NCBI GenBank assembly: GCA_948891265.1
Contig: CAQUBD010000010.1
Span: forward strand, 1-58,283
Direction of reading: 5' to 3'
Origin: an uncultured Clostridia bacterium
GTDB taxonomy: Bacteria > Bacillota > Clostridia > TANB77 > CAG-508
DNA: 58,283 nt
Part shown: positions 16,720 through 24,241 of the stretch, one piece after another
How the letters are laid out: each line of letters opens with the position of its first letter
Position numbering within the stretch: position 1 is the first letter of the stretch
Made by a program: the position numbers and the translations under genes
Notes under the pieces: generated by a model
What the model was told of the DNA's origin: nothing
Seen by the model: the letters and a program-made list of their open reading frames with translations, nothing else
Databases searched by the model: none

Positions 16720-17286
16720 ATGGCAGGAGTATACTCAGCAGGAGATTTTAGAAATGGAACAACATTTGAAATGGAAGGAAACGTATTTAGAGTAGTTGAA
16801 TTCCAACATGTAAAACCAGGAAAAGGATCAGCATTTGTAAGAACAAAATTAAAAAATGTAATAACAGGAGCAACACTTGAAAAAACATTTAATCCATCAG
16901 ATAAATTCCCAGGTGCAGAAATAGAAAAGAAAGTAATGCAATATTTATATGCAGATGGAGATTTATATTACTTTATGGATAATGAAACATATGATCAAAT
17001 GCCTTTAAACAAAGATACACTAGGTGACTGCTTAAAATATTTAAAAGAAAATATGGAAGTAACGATTCTTTCATATAAAGGAAATGTATTTGCAGTAGAA
17101 CCACCAACATTTGTTGAATTAGAAGTTACATATACAGAACCAGGATTTGCAGGAAATACAACAACAACATCAGGAAAACCAGCAACATTAGAAACAGGAT
17201 TAGAATTACAAGTACCAATGTTTGTAAATATTGGAGATGTATTAAAAATAGATACAAGAACATGTGAATATATGGAAAGAGTATAA
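16720..17286 (+). CDS. efp: Elongation factor P
   Basis: Relieves ribosome stalling at polyproline motifs. ATG 16720 (MAGVYSAGDFRNG) is preceded by GAAGGGAGA; six upstream in-frame codons are not conserved. The product has 188 aa: a KOW-like N-terminal domain with the exposed loop KPGKGSAF, whose Lys (about residue 34) is the site modified in many bacteria, then two OB domains ending in the conserved GDVLKIDTRTCEYMERV. A hairpin (ATAATCTAGGAA/TTCCTAGATTAT) lies just downstream. Confidence 0.97.
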   Translation: MAGVYSAGDFRNGTTFEMEGNVFRVVEFQHVKPGKGSAFVRTKLKNVITGATLEKTFNPSDKFPGAEIEKKVMQYLYADGDLYYFMDNETYDQMPLNKDTLGDCLKYLKENMEVTILSYKGNVFAVEPPTFVELEVTYTEPGFAGNTTTTSGKPATLETGLELQVPMFVNIGDVLKIDTRTCEYMERV

Positions 17287-17294
17287 AAATAGCA

Positions 17295-17330
17295 ATAATC
17301 TAGGAATTTATAAAAATTTTCCTAGATTAT
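17295..17330 (+). terminator. Hairpin downstream of efp
   Basis: 12-bp arms ATAATCTAGGAA and TTCCTAGATTAT; the T run after it is weak, so termination may be partial. Confidence 0.5.
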
Positions 17331-17417
17331 AAACATTGTACTAAAATAGTTTAATAAATATCAAAAAAATAGTTAAACTATAAATAGTGAAATTAATTTT
17401 TAAAAATGGAGGATATT

Positions 17418-17765
17418 ATGAGTGATTTAAATCAACAAATAGAAAATCTTTTAAAAGAAATGAAAGAAATAAAAGAAAATCAAAAGATAATGACAGATAA
17501 AATGGAAAGAATGCAGCAAGTTATTGACCATATAGAAAACGATATATATTCTGAAGAAGGATTTGATTTTGAAATTGTTTGTCCATACTGTGAACATGAA
17601 TTTGTAATAGATGCAGATGAAAACAAAAAAGAAATTGAATGTCCAGAATGTAAAAATGTAATAGAATTAGATTGGTCAGGAGATTTATGTGAAGATGATG
17701 AATGTTCTGGACATTGTCATGGATGTTCAGGATGTGGAGATTCTGATGAAGATGATGATATGTAA
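17418..17765 (+). CDS. CD1247-like zinc-ribbon protein, 115 aa
   Basis: The N-terminal half (about 1-45) is a coiled coil of Gln/Glu/Lys heptads. The middle holds a zinc ribbon with CPYCEHEF and CPECKNVI, and the C-terminus is acidic with a second Cys/His cluster (CSGHCHGCSGCG) and an Asp/Glu tail. This resembles the Clostridia family annotated CD1247 N-terminal domain-containing protein; no function is established. ATG 17418 is chosen because GGAGG of the upstream codons is its RBS. Terminator follows. Confidence 0.75.
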   Translation: MSDLNQQIENLLKEMKEIKENQKIMTDKMERMQQVIDHIENDIYSEEGFDFEIVCPYCEHEFVIDADENKKEIECPECKNVIELDWSGDLCEDDECSGHCHGCSGCGDSDEDDDM

Positions 17766-17792
17766 TAATAACAATTGCATTTATTCATAATA

Positions 17793-17836
17793 AAAGGGGT
17801 AAAAAAAATAAATACTTTTTTTACACCCTTTTTTTG
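17793..17836 (+). terminator. Terminator after the zinc-ribbon gene
   Basis: AAAGGGGT with a run of A pairs with a run of T and ACACCCTTT, ending in T7. Confidence 0.75.
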
Positions 17837-17890
17837 ATGTTAATGTCCGCTTTTGTTCATAACAATTGATAAATATTAATAGGTACACTA

Positions 17891-18492
17891 TTAAAAATAA
17901 TTCAAGGGATTGTGATATTTATCATCAATTCTAAAGCCGTAGATGAAGATGGCAACCGAGTAGAAGCGCCGATTAGTAGGCTTGCCAGAAGAATCAGAAT
18001 AAGGATTTCCTGAAACACCATAAACATATTTGGGGCCAACATATCCGAATTACTTCACCTTGCTTAACAAAATCACCAACATTTACTATAAAATTAGGAG
18101 AAACATGGCAATAAGAAATTTTAAAATTATCAAAAGAAAGTGTAATAGTATATCCACCAGCACCTAAAAAAGAACGAAAAGTAATTTCTCCATCAGCAAT
18201 AGCAATTAGCTTAGTACCTTCTGGAGCAGGAATATCAACACCATAATGAAAACTAGATGCACCACTAGTCGGAGCGTTTCTTTTCCCAAAATAAGAACTT
18301 ATGCTAGTATATCCAGGAATAGGCCAAATAAAACCAAATTTGTTTGGGTTATAGTTTAGTATTTCTTTTTCAGAAAAATTATAAGAGTAGTTACCGATTT
18401 TGAATTATTGGAATAAAGAATAAAGAAATGAAAATTGAAAATAAAATAATGACTAATAAAAATTTTTTAAATAAATTTGAAATAAAAATCAC
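17891..18492 (-). CDS. M23 peptidoglycan endopeptidase requiring five +1 shifts at CGG codons
   Basis: In the standard reading this gene is broken five times. Each break is an in-frame CGG on the minus strand: 18396-18394, 18047-18045, 17971-17969, 17958-17956 and 17939-17937. Skipping the C each time gives one continuous protein of about 198 aa. It has an N-terminal membrane anchor (LLVIILFSIFISLFFI), then a LytM domain with GFIWPIPGYTSISSYFG, the first zinc ligands FHYGVDI, the segment GEVIGYVGPKYVYGVSG, NGASTGCHLHLG with the HxH ligands, and ends YHNPLNYF. Gly is the expected residue at the last four sites. No other stop or indel occurs. The spacing of sites (349, 76, 13, 19 nt) is always 3n+1. 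Start is uncertain: GTG 18492 is closest, an ATT at 18483 sits at better RBS distance. Confidence 0.8.
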
Positions 18493-18576
18493 TTCCTTGA
18501 ATAAAATATTGTAATAAGAGTTATAACATAAAATTATGTTAAATTCAAGAAAAAATAAAAAAAATTTACAGAAGAC

Positions 18577-18605
18577 TTGTAAAAAAAAATGAAATATGCT
18601 AATAT
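18577..18605 (+). promoter_or_regulatory. Promoter of tRNA-Trp
   Basis: TTGTAA at 18577-18582 and TAATAT at 18600-18605, spacer 17 nt, about 30 nt before the tRNA. Confidence 0.6.
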
Positions 18606-18634
18606 AATAAAAGATGTTAAAAAATTAATTATAT

Positions 18635-18709
18635 AGGGGTATAGTGTCAATGGTAGCACATCGGTCTCCAAAACCGCCTGTGAGGGTTCGAGTCCTTCTA
18701 CCCCTGCCA
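18635..18709 (+). tRNA. trnW: tRNA-Trp (anticodon CCA)
   Basis: A 75-nt cloverleaf: acceptor stem AGGGGTA with TACCCCT, D arm with GGTAGCAC, anticodon stem CGGT/ACCG (arms 18662-18665 and 18672-18675) enclosing loop CTCCAAA with anticodon CCA, T arm GAGGGTTCGAGTCCTTC, discriminator G and encoded 3' CCA. The anticodon reads UGG. It is the only tRNA gene in the window. Confidence 0.95.
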
Positions 18710-18759
18710 TTTATCATATTCCAAATTGTTGGAACTTCAATATGTTTTAGGAGGATTTA

Positions 18760-19206
18760 ATGAAATCGGTTGTACAAGAATGGTTAAGTAATGATAATAT
18801 CTCATATAAACAACAAACTGTAGTATTATCTTCTTTAAGAGGATGCGATGGGCTAACTAAAGAAGACATTTCTAAAAAACTGGTTAGAAAAATAAGAAAT
18901 GTTGTTTTAAAAAATGCTGGTACTGACAAAACTCCATTTATGGTAGAAGGTATGAAGTTAGAAGAAGTTGAAAAATATGCTTCCAATTGTGATAAATATC
19001 CAATTCATTTTTATATGCATATGTGTTTTGCTTGCGAAATAATTGGATTTAAACATCCGAACGATGAAATAAGAAATTGGTTTCATAAGGCATATTTAAT
19101 TATTGTTCATGCATTACATTTAAAACCAGAAAATGAGGAAGAATGTGATTTTAGATTACAAGATGGAGTAGATACACCGTATATAAAATTAGAAGAAAAT
19201 AGTTAA
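18760..19206 (+). CDS. Hypothetical protein, 148 aa
   Basis: Not recognised. Soluble, no signal peptide, with several Cys and His residues in the middle (HFYMHMCFACE). It starts 50 nt after tRNA-Trp with RBS TAGGAGG, so it could be transcribed from the tRNA promoter. The sequence NWFHKAYLIIVHALHLKPENEEECDFRL near the end looks like a compact helical domain. Codon use is mixed. No partner gene is evident. Confidence 0.65.
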   Translation: MKSVVQEWLSNDNISYKQQTVVLSSLRGCDGLTKEDISKKLVRKIRNVVLKNAGTDKTPFMVEGMKLEEVEKYASNCDKYPIHFYMHMCFACEIIGFKHPNDEIRNWFHKAYLIIVHALHLKPENEEECDFRLQDGVDTPYIKLEENS

Positions 19207-19229
19207 ATTAAATATAATTACGATGAAAA

Positions 19230-19437
19230 AGAAAAAATGCTAATAAATTTATTTTTAGAGAGCAAGTGATGGTGGAATACTTGTAATAAATATAGTATGG
19301 GGAACTTTGGAGTAATAAAAAATTAAGGTGCTTAAAATAAATGCATTAAAAAATTGCATAAGTTTTAAGAATTAGGGTGGAATCGCGGAAATAAACTTTC
19401 GTCCCTAGCTACTAGAGATAGTTGCTAGAGACGAATT
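19230..19437 (+). promoter_or_regulatory. T-box leader controlling glyS (tRNA-Gly)
   Basis: T-box sequence AGGGTGGAATCGCGGA lies at about 19374-19389, followed by terminator arms TCGTCCCTAGC/GCTAGAGACGA and T6. The stem I start AGAGAGCAAGTGATGG matches T-box leaders. A GGA at 19309-19311 is a plausible Gly specifier. It precedes glyS, as expected for charging control. Confidence 0.85.
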
Positions 19438-19521
19438 TTTTGATGATTTGGGGACGGAGAAAAAATCATCATTATAAATAATTAAAAAGATGATTTTTTC
19501 TCCGTCCCCAAATCATCAAAA
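19438..19521 (+). repeat. 33-bp perfect inverted repeat (REP-like) between T-box and glyS
   Basis: The left arm 19438-19470 (TTTTGATGATTTGGGGACGG...) and right arm 19489-19521 are exact reverse complements with an 18-nt loop. Both arms contain GGGGACGGAG or its complement, the same core as other GGGAC elements here. It lies in the glyS 5' UTR, 12 nt before the start codon. Confidence 0.9.
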
Positions 19522-19533
19522 GGGGGAATTTTT

Positions 19534-20916
19534 ATGTTAAAATCAATGGAAACATTAGTTGCATTATGCAAAAACAGAGGATTTATATATCCAGGATCAG
19601 AAATTTATGGGGGATTAGCAAATACTTGGGATTATGGCCCATTAGGAAATGAATTAAAAAACAATGTAAAAAATGCTTGGAGAAAGAAATTTATACAAGA
19701 ACAACCTAATATTGTAGGGCTAGATGCTGCAATATTAATGAATCCAGAAACATGGGTTGCATCAGGTCATATAGGTGGTTTCTCAGATCCATTAATAGAC
19801 TGTAAAGAATGTAAAACAAGACATAGAGCTGATAAATTAATTGAAGAATGGGCTCATAACAATGGAAAAGACATGATAGCAGATGGAATGTCAGATGAAG
19901 AATTAATAAACTTTATTAAAGAAAATAATATAGAATGTCCATCATGTGGAAAAACGAACTTTACAGATATTAGAAAATTTAATTTAATGTTTAAGACATT
20001 CCAAGGTGTTACAGAAGATACAACATCGACAGTATATTTAAGACCAGAAACAGCACAAGGTATATTTGTAGATTTCAAAAATGTATTAAGAACATCAAGA
20101 AAGAAAATGCCAATGGGTATTGCTCAAATTGGTAAAGCTTTTAGAAATGAAATAACACCAGGAAACTTTACATTTAGAACAAGAGAATTTGAACAAATGG
20201 AACTAGAATTTTTCTGCAAACCTGGAACAGATTTAGAATGGCATAAATATTGGAAAGATTACTGTGAGAAATGGTTATTAGACTTAGGAATGAAAAAAGA
20301 AAATATTCGTTTAAGAGATCATTCAGCAGAAGAGCTTGTATTTTATAGTAAAGCTACAACAGATATTGAATTTGCATTCCCATTTGGATGGGGAGAATTA
20401 TGGGGAATTGCTGATAGGACAGATTATGATTTAACTAAGCATATGAATCACTCAAAACAAGATTTATCATATCAAGATCCAGAAACAAACGAAAAATATG
20501 TACCATATGTAATAGAACCATCATTAGGAGCAGATAGAGTTGTTTTAGCATTTTTGTGCAACGCTTATGACGAAGAAGAAATTGCAGAAGGTGACACAAG
20601 AACAGTTTTACATTTACATCCTGCACTAGCTCCATACAAAGTTGCTGTTTTACCATTATCTAAAAAATTATCTGAAAAATCACAAGAAGTATATGAAAAA
20701 TTGTCTAAGAAATTTATGTGTGATTATGATGAAGCAGGAAGCATAGGAAAACGTTATAGAAGAGAAGATGAAATAGGAACGCCTTATTGTGTAACTGTTG
20801 ATTTTGATACTTTAGAAGATGAAGCCGTAACAATAAGAGATAGAGATACTATGGAACAAATTAGAGTCAAGATTGATGAACTTGAAAAATGGATTGAAGA
20901 AAAAATTGAATTTTAG
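19534..20916 (+). CDS. glyS: Glycine-tRNA ligase, dimeric (eukaryotic-like) type
   Basis: Class II synthetase charging tRNA-Gly, of the single-chain alpha2 type. It begins METLVALCKNRGFIYPGSEIYGG. Visible motifs: zinc-like cluster CKECKTRH and CPSCGKTN in the insertion domain, motif 2 GKAFRNEITPGNFTFRTREFEQ (cut here only by description), motif 3 around EPSLGADRVVLAFL, and the C-terminal anticodon-binding domain starting HPALAPYKVAVLPL. 460 aa is normal for the family. RBS AAAGGGGG; regulated by the T-box at 19230-19437. Confidence 0.97.
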   Translation: MLKSMETLVALCKNRGFIYPGSEIYGGLANTWDYGPLGNELKNNVKNAWRKKFIQEQPNIVGLDAAILMNPETWVASGHIGGFSDPLIDCKECKTRHRADKLIEEWAHNNGKDMIADGMSDEELINFIKENNIECPSCGKTNFTDIRKFNLMFKTFQGVTEDTTSTVYLRPETAQGIFVDFKNVLRTSRKKMPMGIAQIGKAFRNEITPGNFTFRTREFEQMELEFFCKPGTDLEWHKYWKDYCEKWLLDLGMKKENIRLRDHSAEELVFYSKATTDIEFAFPFGWGELWGIADRTDYDLTKHMNHSKQDLSYQDPETNEKYVPYVIEPSLGADRVVLAFLCNAYDEEEIAEGDTRTVLHLHPALAPYKVAVLPLSKKLSEKSQEVYEKLSKKFMCDYDEAGSIGKRYRREDEIGTPYCVTVDFDTLEDEAVTIRDRDTMEQIRVKIDELEKWIEEKIEF

Positions 20917-20945
20917 TAGACATTTACATAAAAAGATGCTATAAT
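20917..20945 (+). promoter_or_regulatory. Promoter of the 96-aa protein
   Basis: TAGACA at 20917-20922 and TATAAT at 20940-20945, spacer 17 nt, right after the glyS stop. Confidence 0.65.
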
Positions 20946-20987
20946 ATTAAGTACAATTAAAAAATACATTAATAGGAGGACTAAATT

Positions 20988-21278
20988 ATGGAATATAGTA
21001 TTAAAGTAATTGACGGCTTTGAGATTAAAAAGACAGTATCAGAAGGGACAAAACGGAATAACAAAATATTTGATATAACAATTGTATTCCAAAAAGAAGG
21101 AAAATTCTTCACAGAAGCAAGTTACAGAAGGGTACTAAGTATAGCTGTTGCTCAAATAGAACGGAAGTTGAAAGACTTAACTGGATACAATAAAACAGTA
21201 AAGCAGGAATGTGAAGCGATTGCACTGCCGACGCTGGTATTCTTAGTAGAAGATATACTTCTTAGATACAAAATTTAG
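20988..21278 (+). CDS. Hypothetical protein, 96 aa
   Basis: Not recognised. Soluble alpha/beta-looking protein with no signal peptide, RBS AGGAGG 8 nt before ATG, its own promoter and a terminator. It uses codons unusual here (CGG twice, in TKRNN and IERKL; GCG, CTG, CCG). Both CGG codons must be read as sense, because a +1 shift at the first would stop within ten codons. It therefore contrasts with the CGG shift genes and may be a recent acquisition. Confidence 0.6.
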   Translation: MEYSIKVIDGFEIKKTVSEGTKRNNKIFDITIVFQKEGKFFTEASYRRVLSIAVAQIERKLKDLTGYNKTVKQECEAIALPTLVFLVEDILLRYKI

Positions 21279-21286
21279 AGACTCCG

Positions 21287-21320
21287 AAAAAAGCCAGCGG
21301 TGTATACCGCTGGCTTTTCC
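21287..21320. terminator. Bidirectional terminator between convergent small genes
   Basis: AAAAAAGCCAGCGG and CCGCTGGCTTTT with loop TGTATA, between the 96-aa gene and sspH. Confidence 0.85.
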
Positions 21321-21322
21321 TA

Positions 21323-21511
21323 CTAATTATATAGGTTCTTCTCATATAAATCTTCAACATAAACATCCTTTTCTTCAAAATTATCAACAAAGCCAACTTT
21401 TGCAATAATACTAGAGTCATCAATACCTTGAATCCAAACAGGTCTATCATCATAAAAAACATCACATTTTTCTTTATTATTTAAAATAGTTTGTACCCTT
21501 TTTATATCCAT
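21323..21511 (-). CDS. sspH: H-type small acid-soluble spore protein
   Basis: The 62-aa product begins MDIKRVQTILNNKEKCDVFY and contains the core DDRPVWIQGID, which fits the SASP-H pattern (MDxxRAxxI..., then PVWIxxVD). These proteins are made in the forespore and packed in dormant spores. RBS AAAGGAGTG. Its presence indicates a spore-former. No sigma-G type promoter was identified with confidence. Confidence 0.85.
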   Translation of the reverse strand: MDIKRVQTILNNKEKCDVFYDDRPVWIQGIDDSSIIAKVGFVDNFEEKDVYVEDLYEKNLYN

Positions 21512-21568
21512 AAAATCACTCCTTTAATATATGTTAATAAAATTATATCCATAAAATTTTAAAATATA

Positions 21569-21613
21569 ACTTAAAAATCATTATGAGTCTATATGACTAA
21601 ATAATTTTTAAGT
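21569..21613 (+). other. Hairpin in the region before the nucleoside kinase gene
   Basis: ACTTAAAAAT (21569-21578) pairs with ATTTTTAAGT (21604-21613), with an inner AGTC/GACT stem. No T run. It lies just upstream of the promoter at 21630-21658, in a gene-free stretch of 246 nt. Confidence 0.5.
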
Positions 21614-21629
21614 GATTGCCATCTTTTAA

Positions 21630-21658
21630 TTGACTAATTCATATAATTAATATAAAAT
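21630..21658 (+). promoter_or_regulatory. Promoter of the nucleoside kinase gene
   Basis: TTGACT at 21630-21635 and TAAAAT at 21653-21658, spacer 17 nt; the 5' UTR would be about 95 nt. Confidence 0.65.
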
Positions 21659-21757
21659 AGTAAAGCAAACAAAGGAAAAGAAAAGTTAAAAAGAATTACA
21701 ATTTTACAAAGTTTGTTTTTCAAACAGATTTGTACTTAGGGGAGGAATGAGGATAAA

Positions 21758-23401
21758 ATGGAAATAAGATACAATGGAAAGAAAATGAAAATAGATAGAG
21801 GTTTAAAAGTAAGTGAAGCATTTAAAGAGGATATAGAAAAAAATAAATATGAAGTAGTAGGATGTTTGTATAATAACGAGTATAGAAATCTAGAGACAGA
21901 AATAGAAGAAGGAACAAATATAAGTTTAATAGATATATCATCAAAAGAAGGAATGAAAATATATATAAGAACAATTGTATATATAATGAGTAAAGCATTT
22001 GAGAAACTATATCCTAAAGAAAAGGTTATGGTTGAATATCAACTCGGAAATGCAATGTTTTGTAAATGCGAAGATTTACCTATAACAGAACAATTTATAA
22101 ATAGCCTAAAAGAAAAAATGCAAGAAATAATAGATAAAGATTTAAAAATAATAAAAGTTGAAATGACAAGAGAAGAAGCAGAAGAATTTTATGAAGAAAA
22201 TGATACTTCAAAAGGAAGATTACAATTTAATTTCGAAGAAAATAAAATAGTTTATATGTATTATTGTGAAAAATATTATAATTACTGTTATGGTGTATTA
22301 GCAAATAGAACAGGAGTAATAAAAAGATTTGATATAGTAAAATATGAAGATGGATTTTTAATAAGATATCCAAGTTCAAAGAATCCAACAGTACTGCCAG
22401 AATTTAAGGAGACAAAGAAATTAGCTTGGGCATTAGGAGAATTTGAAAAAATACATTCAGTATTAAATGTAAACACAGTATATAAATTAAATAAAGCAAT
22501 TGAAGAAGATAGAATAAAAGATGTAATAATGCTTGCAGAAGCATTACATGAAAAGAAAATAGCAAATATAGCAGATGAAATAGCAAAAAGAAAAAATGTA
22601 AAAATGGTATTAATAGCAGGACCATCATCATCAGGAAAGACAACATTTGCACAAAGACTAGGAATACAATTACGATTAAATGGGCTAAAACCAGTAACAA
22701 TATCAGTAGACAATTATTTTGTTGAAAGACAAGATACACCAAGAGATGAAAATGGAGAATATAATTTTGAAAGTATAGAAGCAATTGATTTAAAATTATT
22801 TAACGAACATCTTGTAAAATTACTAAATGGCAAAGAAATAGAAATGCCAGAATTTGACTTCCATGAAGGAACAAAGAAATATAATGGGAAAAAACTGAAA
22901 TTAGCAGAAGATGAAATTTTAGTAATAGAGGGAATACATTGCTTAAATGATAAATTAACAAGTCAGATATCAAAAGACCAAAAGTATAAAGTATATATAA
23001 GTGCATTAACAGTACTAAATATGGATAGATATAATAGAATATCAACAACAGATACAAGGCTAGTAAGAAGAATTGTAAGAGACTATCAATTTAGAGGATA
23101 TTCTGCATTAAATACTTTAAACACATGGCACAAAGTAACAGAAGGAGAACAGAAAAATATATTTCCATTCCAAGAAGAAGCAGACAGTATATTTAATACA
23201 TCATTAATATACGAATTAAGTGCATTGAAGAAAATAGCAATGCCATTATTACAAGAAATAGATAGAGATTATAAAGAATATGCAGAAGCCCAAAGGTTAA
23301 TACACATCTTAAAATACTTTAGGGAAATACCAAATGAATATGTACCAACAAACTCATTATTAAAGGAATTTTTAGGTGGAGGGACATTTGACTTGCATTA
23401 A
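21758..23401 (+). CDS. Uridine kinase-like nucleoside kinase with TGS/ThrRS-like N-terminus
   Basis: A two-part protein of 547 aa. The first ~280 residues resemble the TGS and editing-domain region of threonyl-tRNA synthetase (ubiquitin-like start, then a threonyl/alanyl-type domain, YYCEKYYNYCYGVLANRTG). The C-terminal half is a P-loop kinase: Walker A GPSSSGKTTFAQRL near residue 287, SVDNYFV, and the uridine kinase-like DILVIEGIHCLN region. This architecture is common in Clostridia and Thermotogae and annotated nucleoside kinase; its true substrate is not settled. RBS GGGGAGG. Monocistronic. Confidence 0.85.
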   Translation: MEIRYNGKKMKIDRGLKVSEAFKEDIEKNKYEVVGCLYNNEYRNLETEIEEGTNISLIDISSKEGMKIYIRTIVYIMSKAFEKLYPKEKVMVEYQLGNAMFCKCEDLPITEQFINSLKEKMQEIIDKDLKIIKVEMTREEAEEFYEENDTSKGRLQFNFEENKIVYMYYCEKYYNYCYGVLANRTGVIKRFDIVKYEDGFLIRYPSSKNPTVLPEFKETKKLAWALGEFEKIHSVLNVNTVYKLNKAIEEDRIKDVIMLAEALHEKKIANIADEIAKRKNVKMVLIAGPSSSGKTTFAQRLGIQLRLNGLKPVTISVDNYFVERQDTPRDENGEYNFESIEAIDLKLFNEHLVKLLNGKEIEMPEFDFHEGTKKYNGKKLKLAEDEILVIEGIHCLNDKLTSQISKDQKYKVYISALTVLNMDRYNRISTTDTRLVRRIVRDYQFRGYSALNTLNTWHKVTEGEQKNIFPFQEEADSIFNTSLIYELSALKKIAMPLLQEIDRDYKEYAEAQRLIHILKYFREIPNEYVPTNSLLKEFLGGGTFDLH

Positions 23402-23403
23402 TG

Positions 23404-23525
23404 TCTAAAAGGGACGGTTCTGTTTGGATAAGATTAAGATAGCTATTTAAGCAAAGCGAGTTACAGATATCTAATGCAGAATTCATGGAATGAATTCTGT
23501 AAACATTAATTAGGGACACATGTTA
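23404..23525 (+). repeat. Dispersed repeat R1, copy B (before the RNHCP gene)
   Basis: A diverged copy: AGATTAAGATAGCTATTTAAGC...GTTACAGATATC, hairpin arms CAGAATTCAT (23477-23486) and ATGAATTCTG (23490-23499), TAAACATTA. Compared with copies A and C one base pair of the hairpin changes from T-A to C-G on both arms. Flanked by AAGGGACGGTTC and TAGGGACACA. Confidence 0.85.
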
Positions 23526-23544
23526 AAAATAGGTAAGGAGAAAT

Positions 23545-23862
23545 ATGATAGAAAATAGTAAATTTACAGAAATTGATGAAGAATTTATATGCGAAAATTG
23601 TGGAAGAAAAGTGCGACCATTGGGATATTCTTGTAGAAATCATTGTCCATATTGTTTGCATTCAAAACATGTTGATAAAAATCCAGGAGATAGGGCAGAA
23701 GAATGCCATGGAGATTTGGAACCTGTAAGTATGGAGATTGATGGAAAAAAAGGATATGTTATTGTTTTTAAATGCAAGAAATGTGGAAAAATCAGAAGAA
23801 ATAAAGCTGCTAAAGATGATAATATGGATTTAATTATTGATTTAAGCAGTAAACAAGTATAA
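23545..23862 (+). CDS. RNHCP-domain zinc protein
   Basis: A 105-aa protein with the family-naming motif CRNHCPYCLHS. Zinc-binding pairs are CENCGRK, CPYCLHS and CKKCGK, plus the conserved NPGDRAEECHG segment. The RNHCP family is small, probably nucleic acid-binding, and without assigned function. RBS GTAAGGAG. Preceded by repeat R1 and followed by a terminator at 23869-23900. Confidence 0.85.
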   Translation: MIENSKFTEIDEEFICENCGRKVRPLGYSCRNHCPYCLHSKHVDKNPGDRAEECHGDLEPVSMEIDGKKGYVIVFKCKKCGKIRRNKAAKDDNMDLIIDLSSKQV

Positions 23863-23868
23863 ATAGCA

Positions 23869-23900
23869 AAACACCTGAAAATAAATTTCATTTTCAGGTG
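23869..23900. terminator. Terminator between RNHCP gene and the convergent repeat protein
   Basis: AACACCTGAAAAT and ATTTTCAGGTGTTT flank a short loop between convergent genes; functional in both directions. Confidence 0.8.
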
Positions 23901-23913
23901 TTTGCTGTTGGAG

Positions 23914-24156
23914 TTAGGTACAGCGACGCATTTCATTCATTTCCTGAATGGCAGATAAATTAATATCAAGTTTTGCCTTTCTAACCTCTTCATCTACCTT
24001 CCTCTGAGGGTCTTCACGCTGCAAAATTTCCATAGCCAAAGTTGCTTTTTCAAGAATGTCTCTCTTTGTTTTTTTGACAGCCTCATCTGTTTTCCTCTGA
24101 GGATCTTCACGCCGTATAATTTCCATAGCCAAAGTTGCTTTTTCAAAATTGTTCAT
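23914..24156 (-). CDS. Small protein of two tandem 31-residue repeats, 80 aa
   Basis: Not recognised. It consists of two copies of a helical, charged repeat: EKATLAMEIIRREDPQRK... and EKATLAMEILQREDPQRK.... ATG 24156 has RBS AAAGGAG. An in-frame CGG in the first repeat aligns with CAG (Gln) in the second and is clearly read as sense. Codon use is atypical for the window. Could be a small regulatory or structural helical protein. Confidence 0.6.
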   Translation of the reverse strand: MNNFEKATLAMEIIRREDPQRKTDEAVKKTKRDILEKATLAMEILQREDPQRKVDEEVRKAKLDINLSAIQEMNEMRRCT

Positions 24157-24241
24157 ATGGAACTCCTTTCTACAATGCAATTTTTATTACCAAATATATT
24201 ATAGCATATAAATTCACATAAATCAAGATAAAATGCATTTT

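Noticed and set aside
17891..18492. M23 gene as an ordinary decayed pseudogene
   Set aside because: All five defects are the same single-base event at CGG with intact sense between them; decay would not be so uniform.
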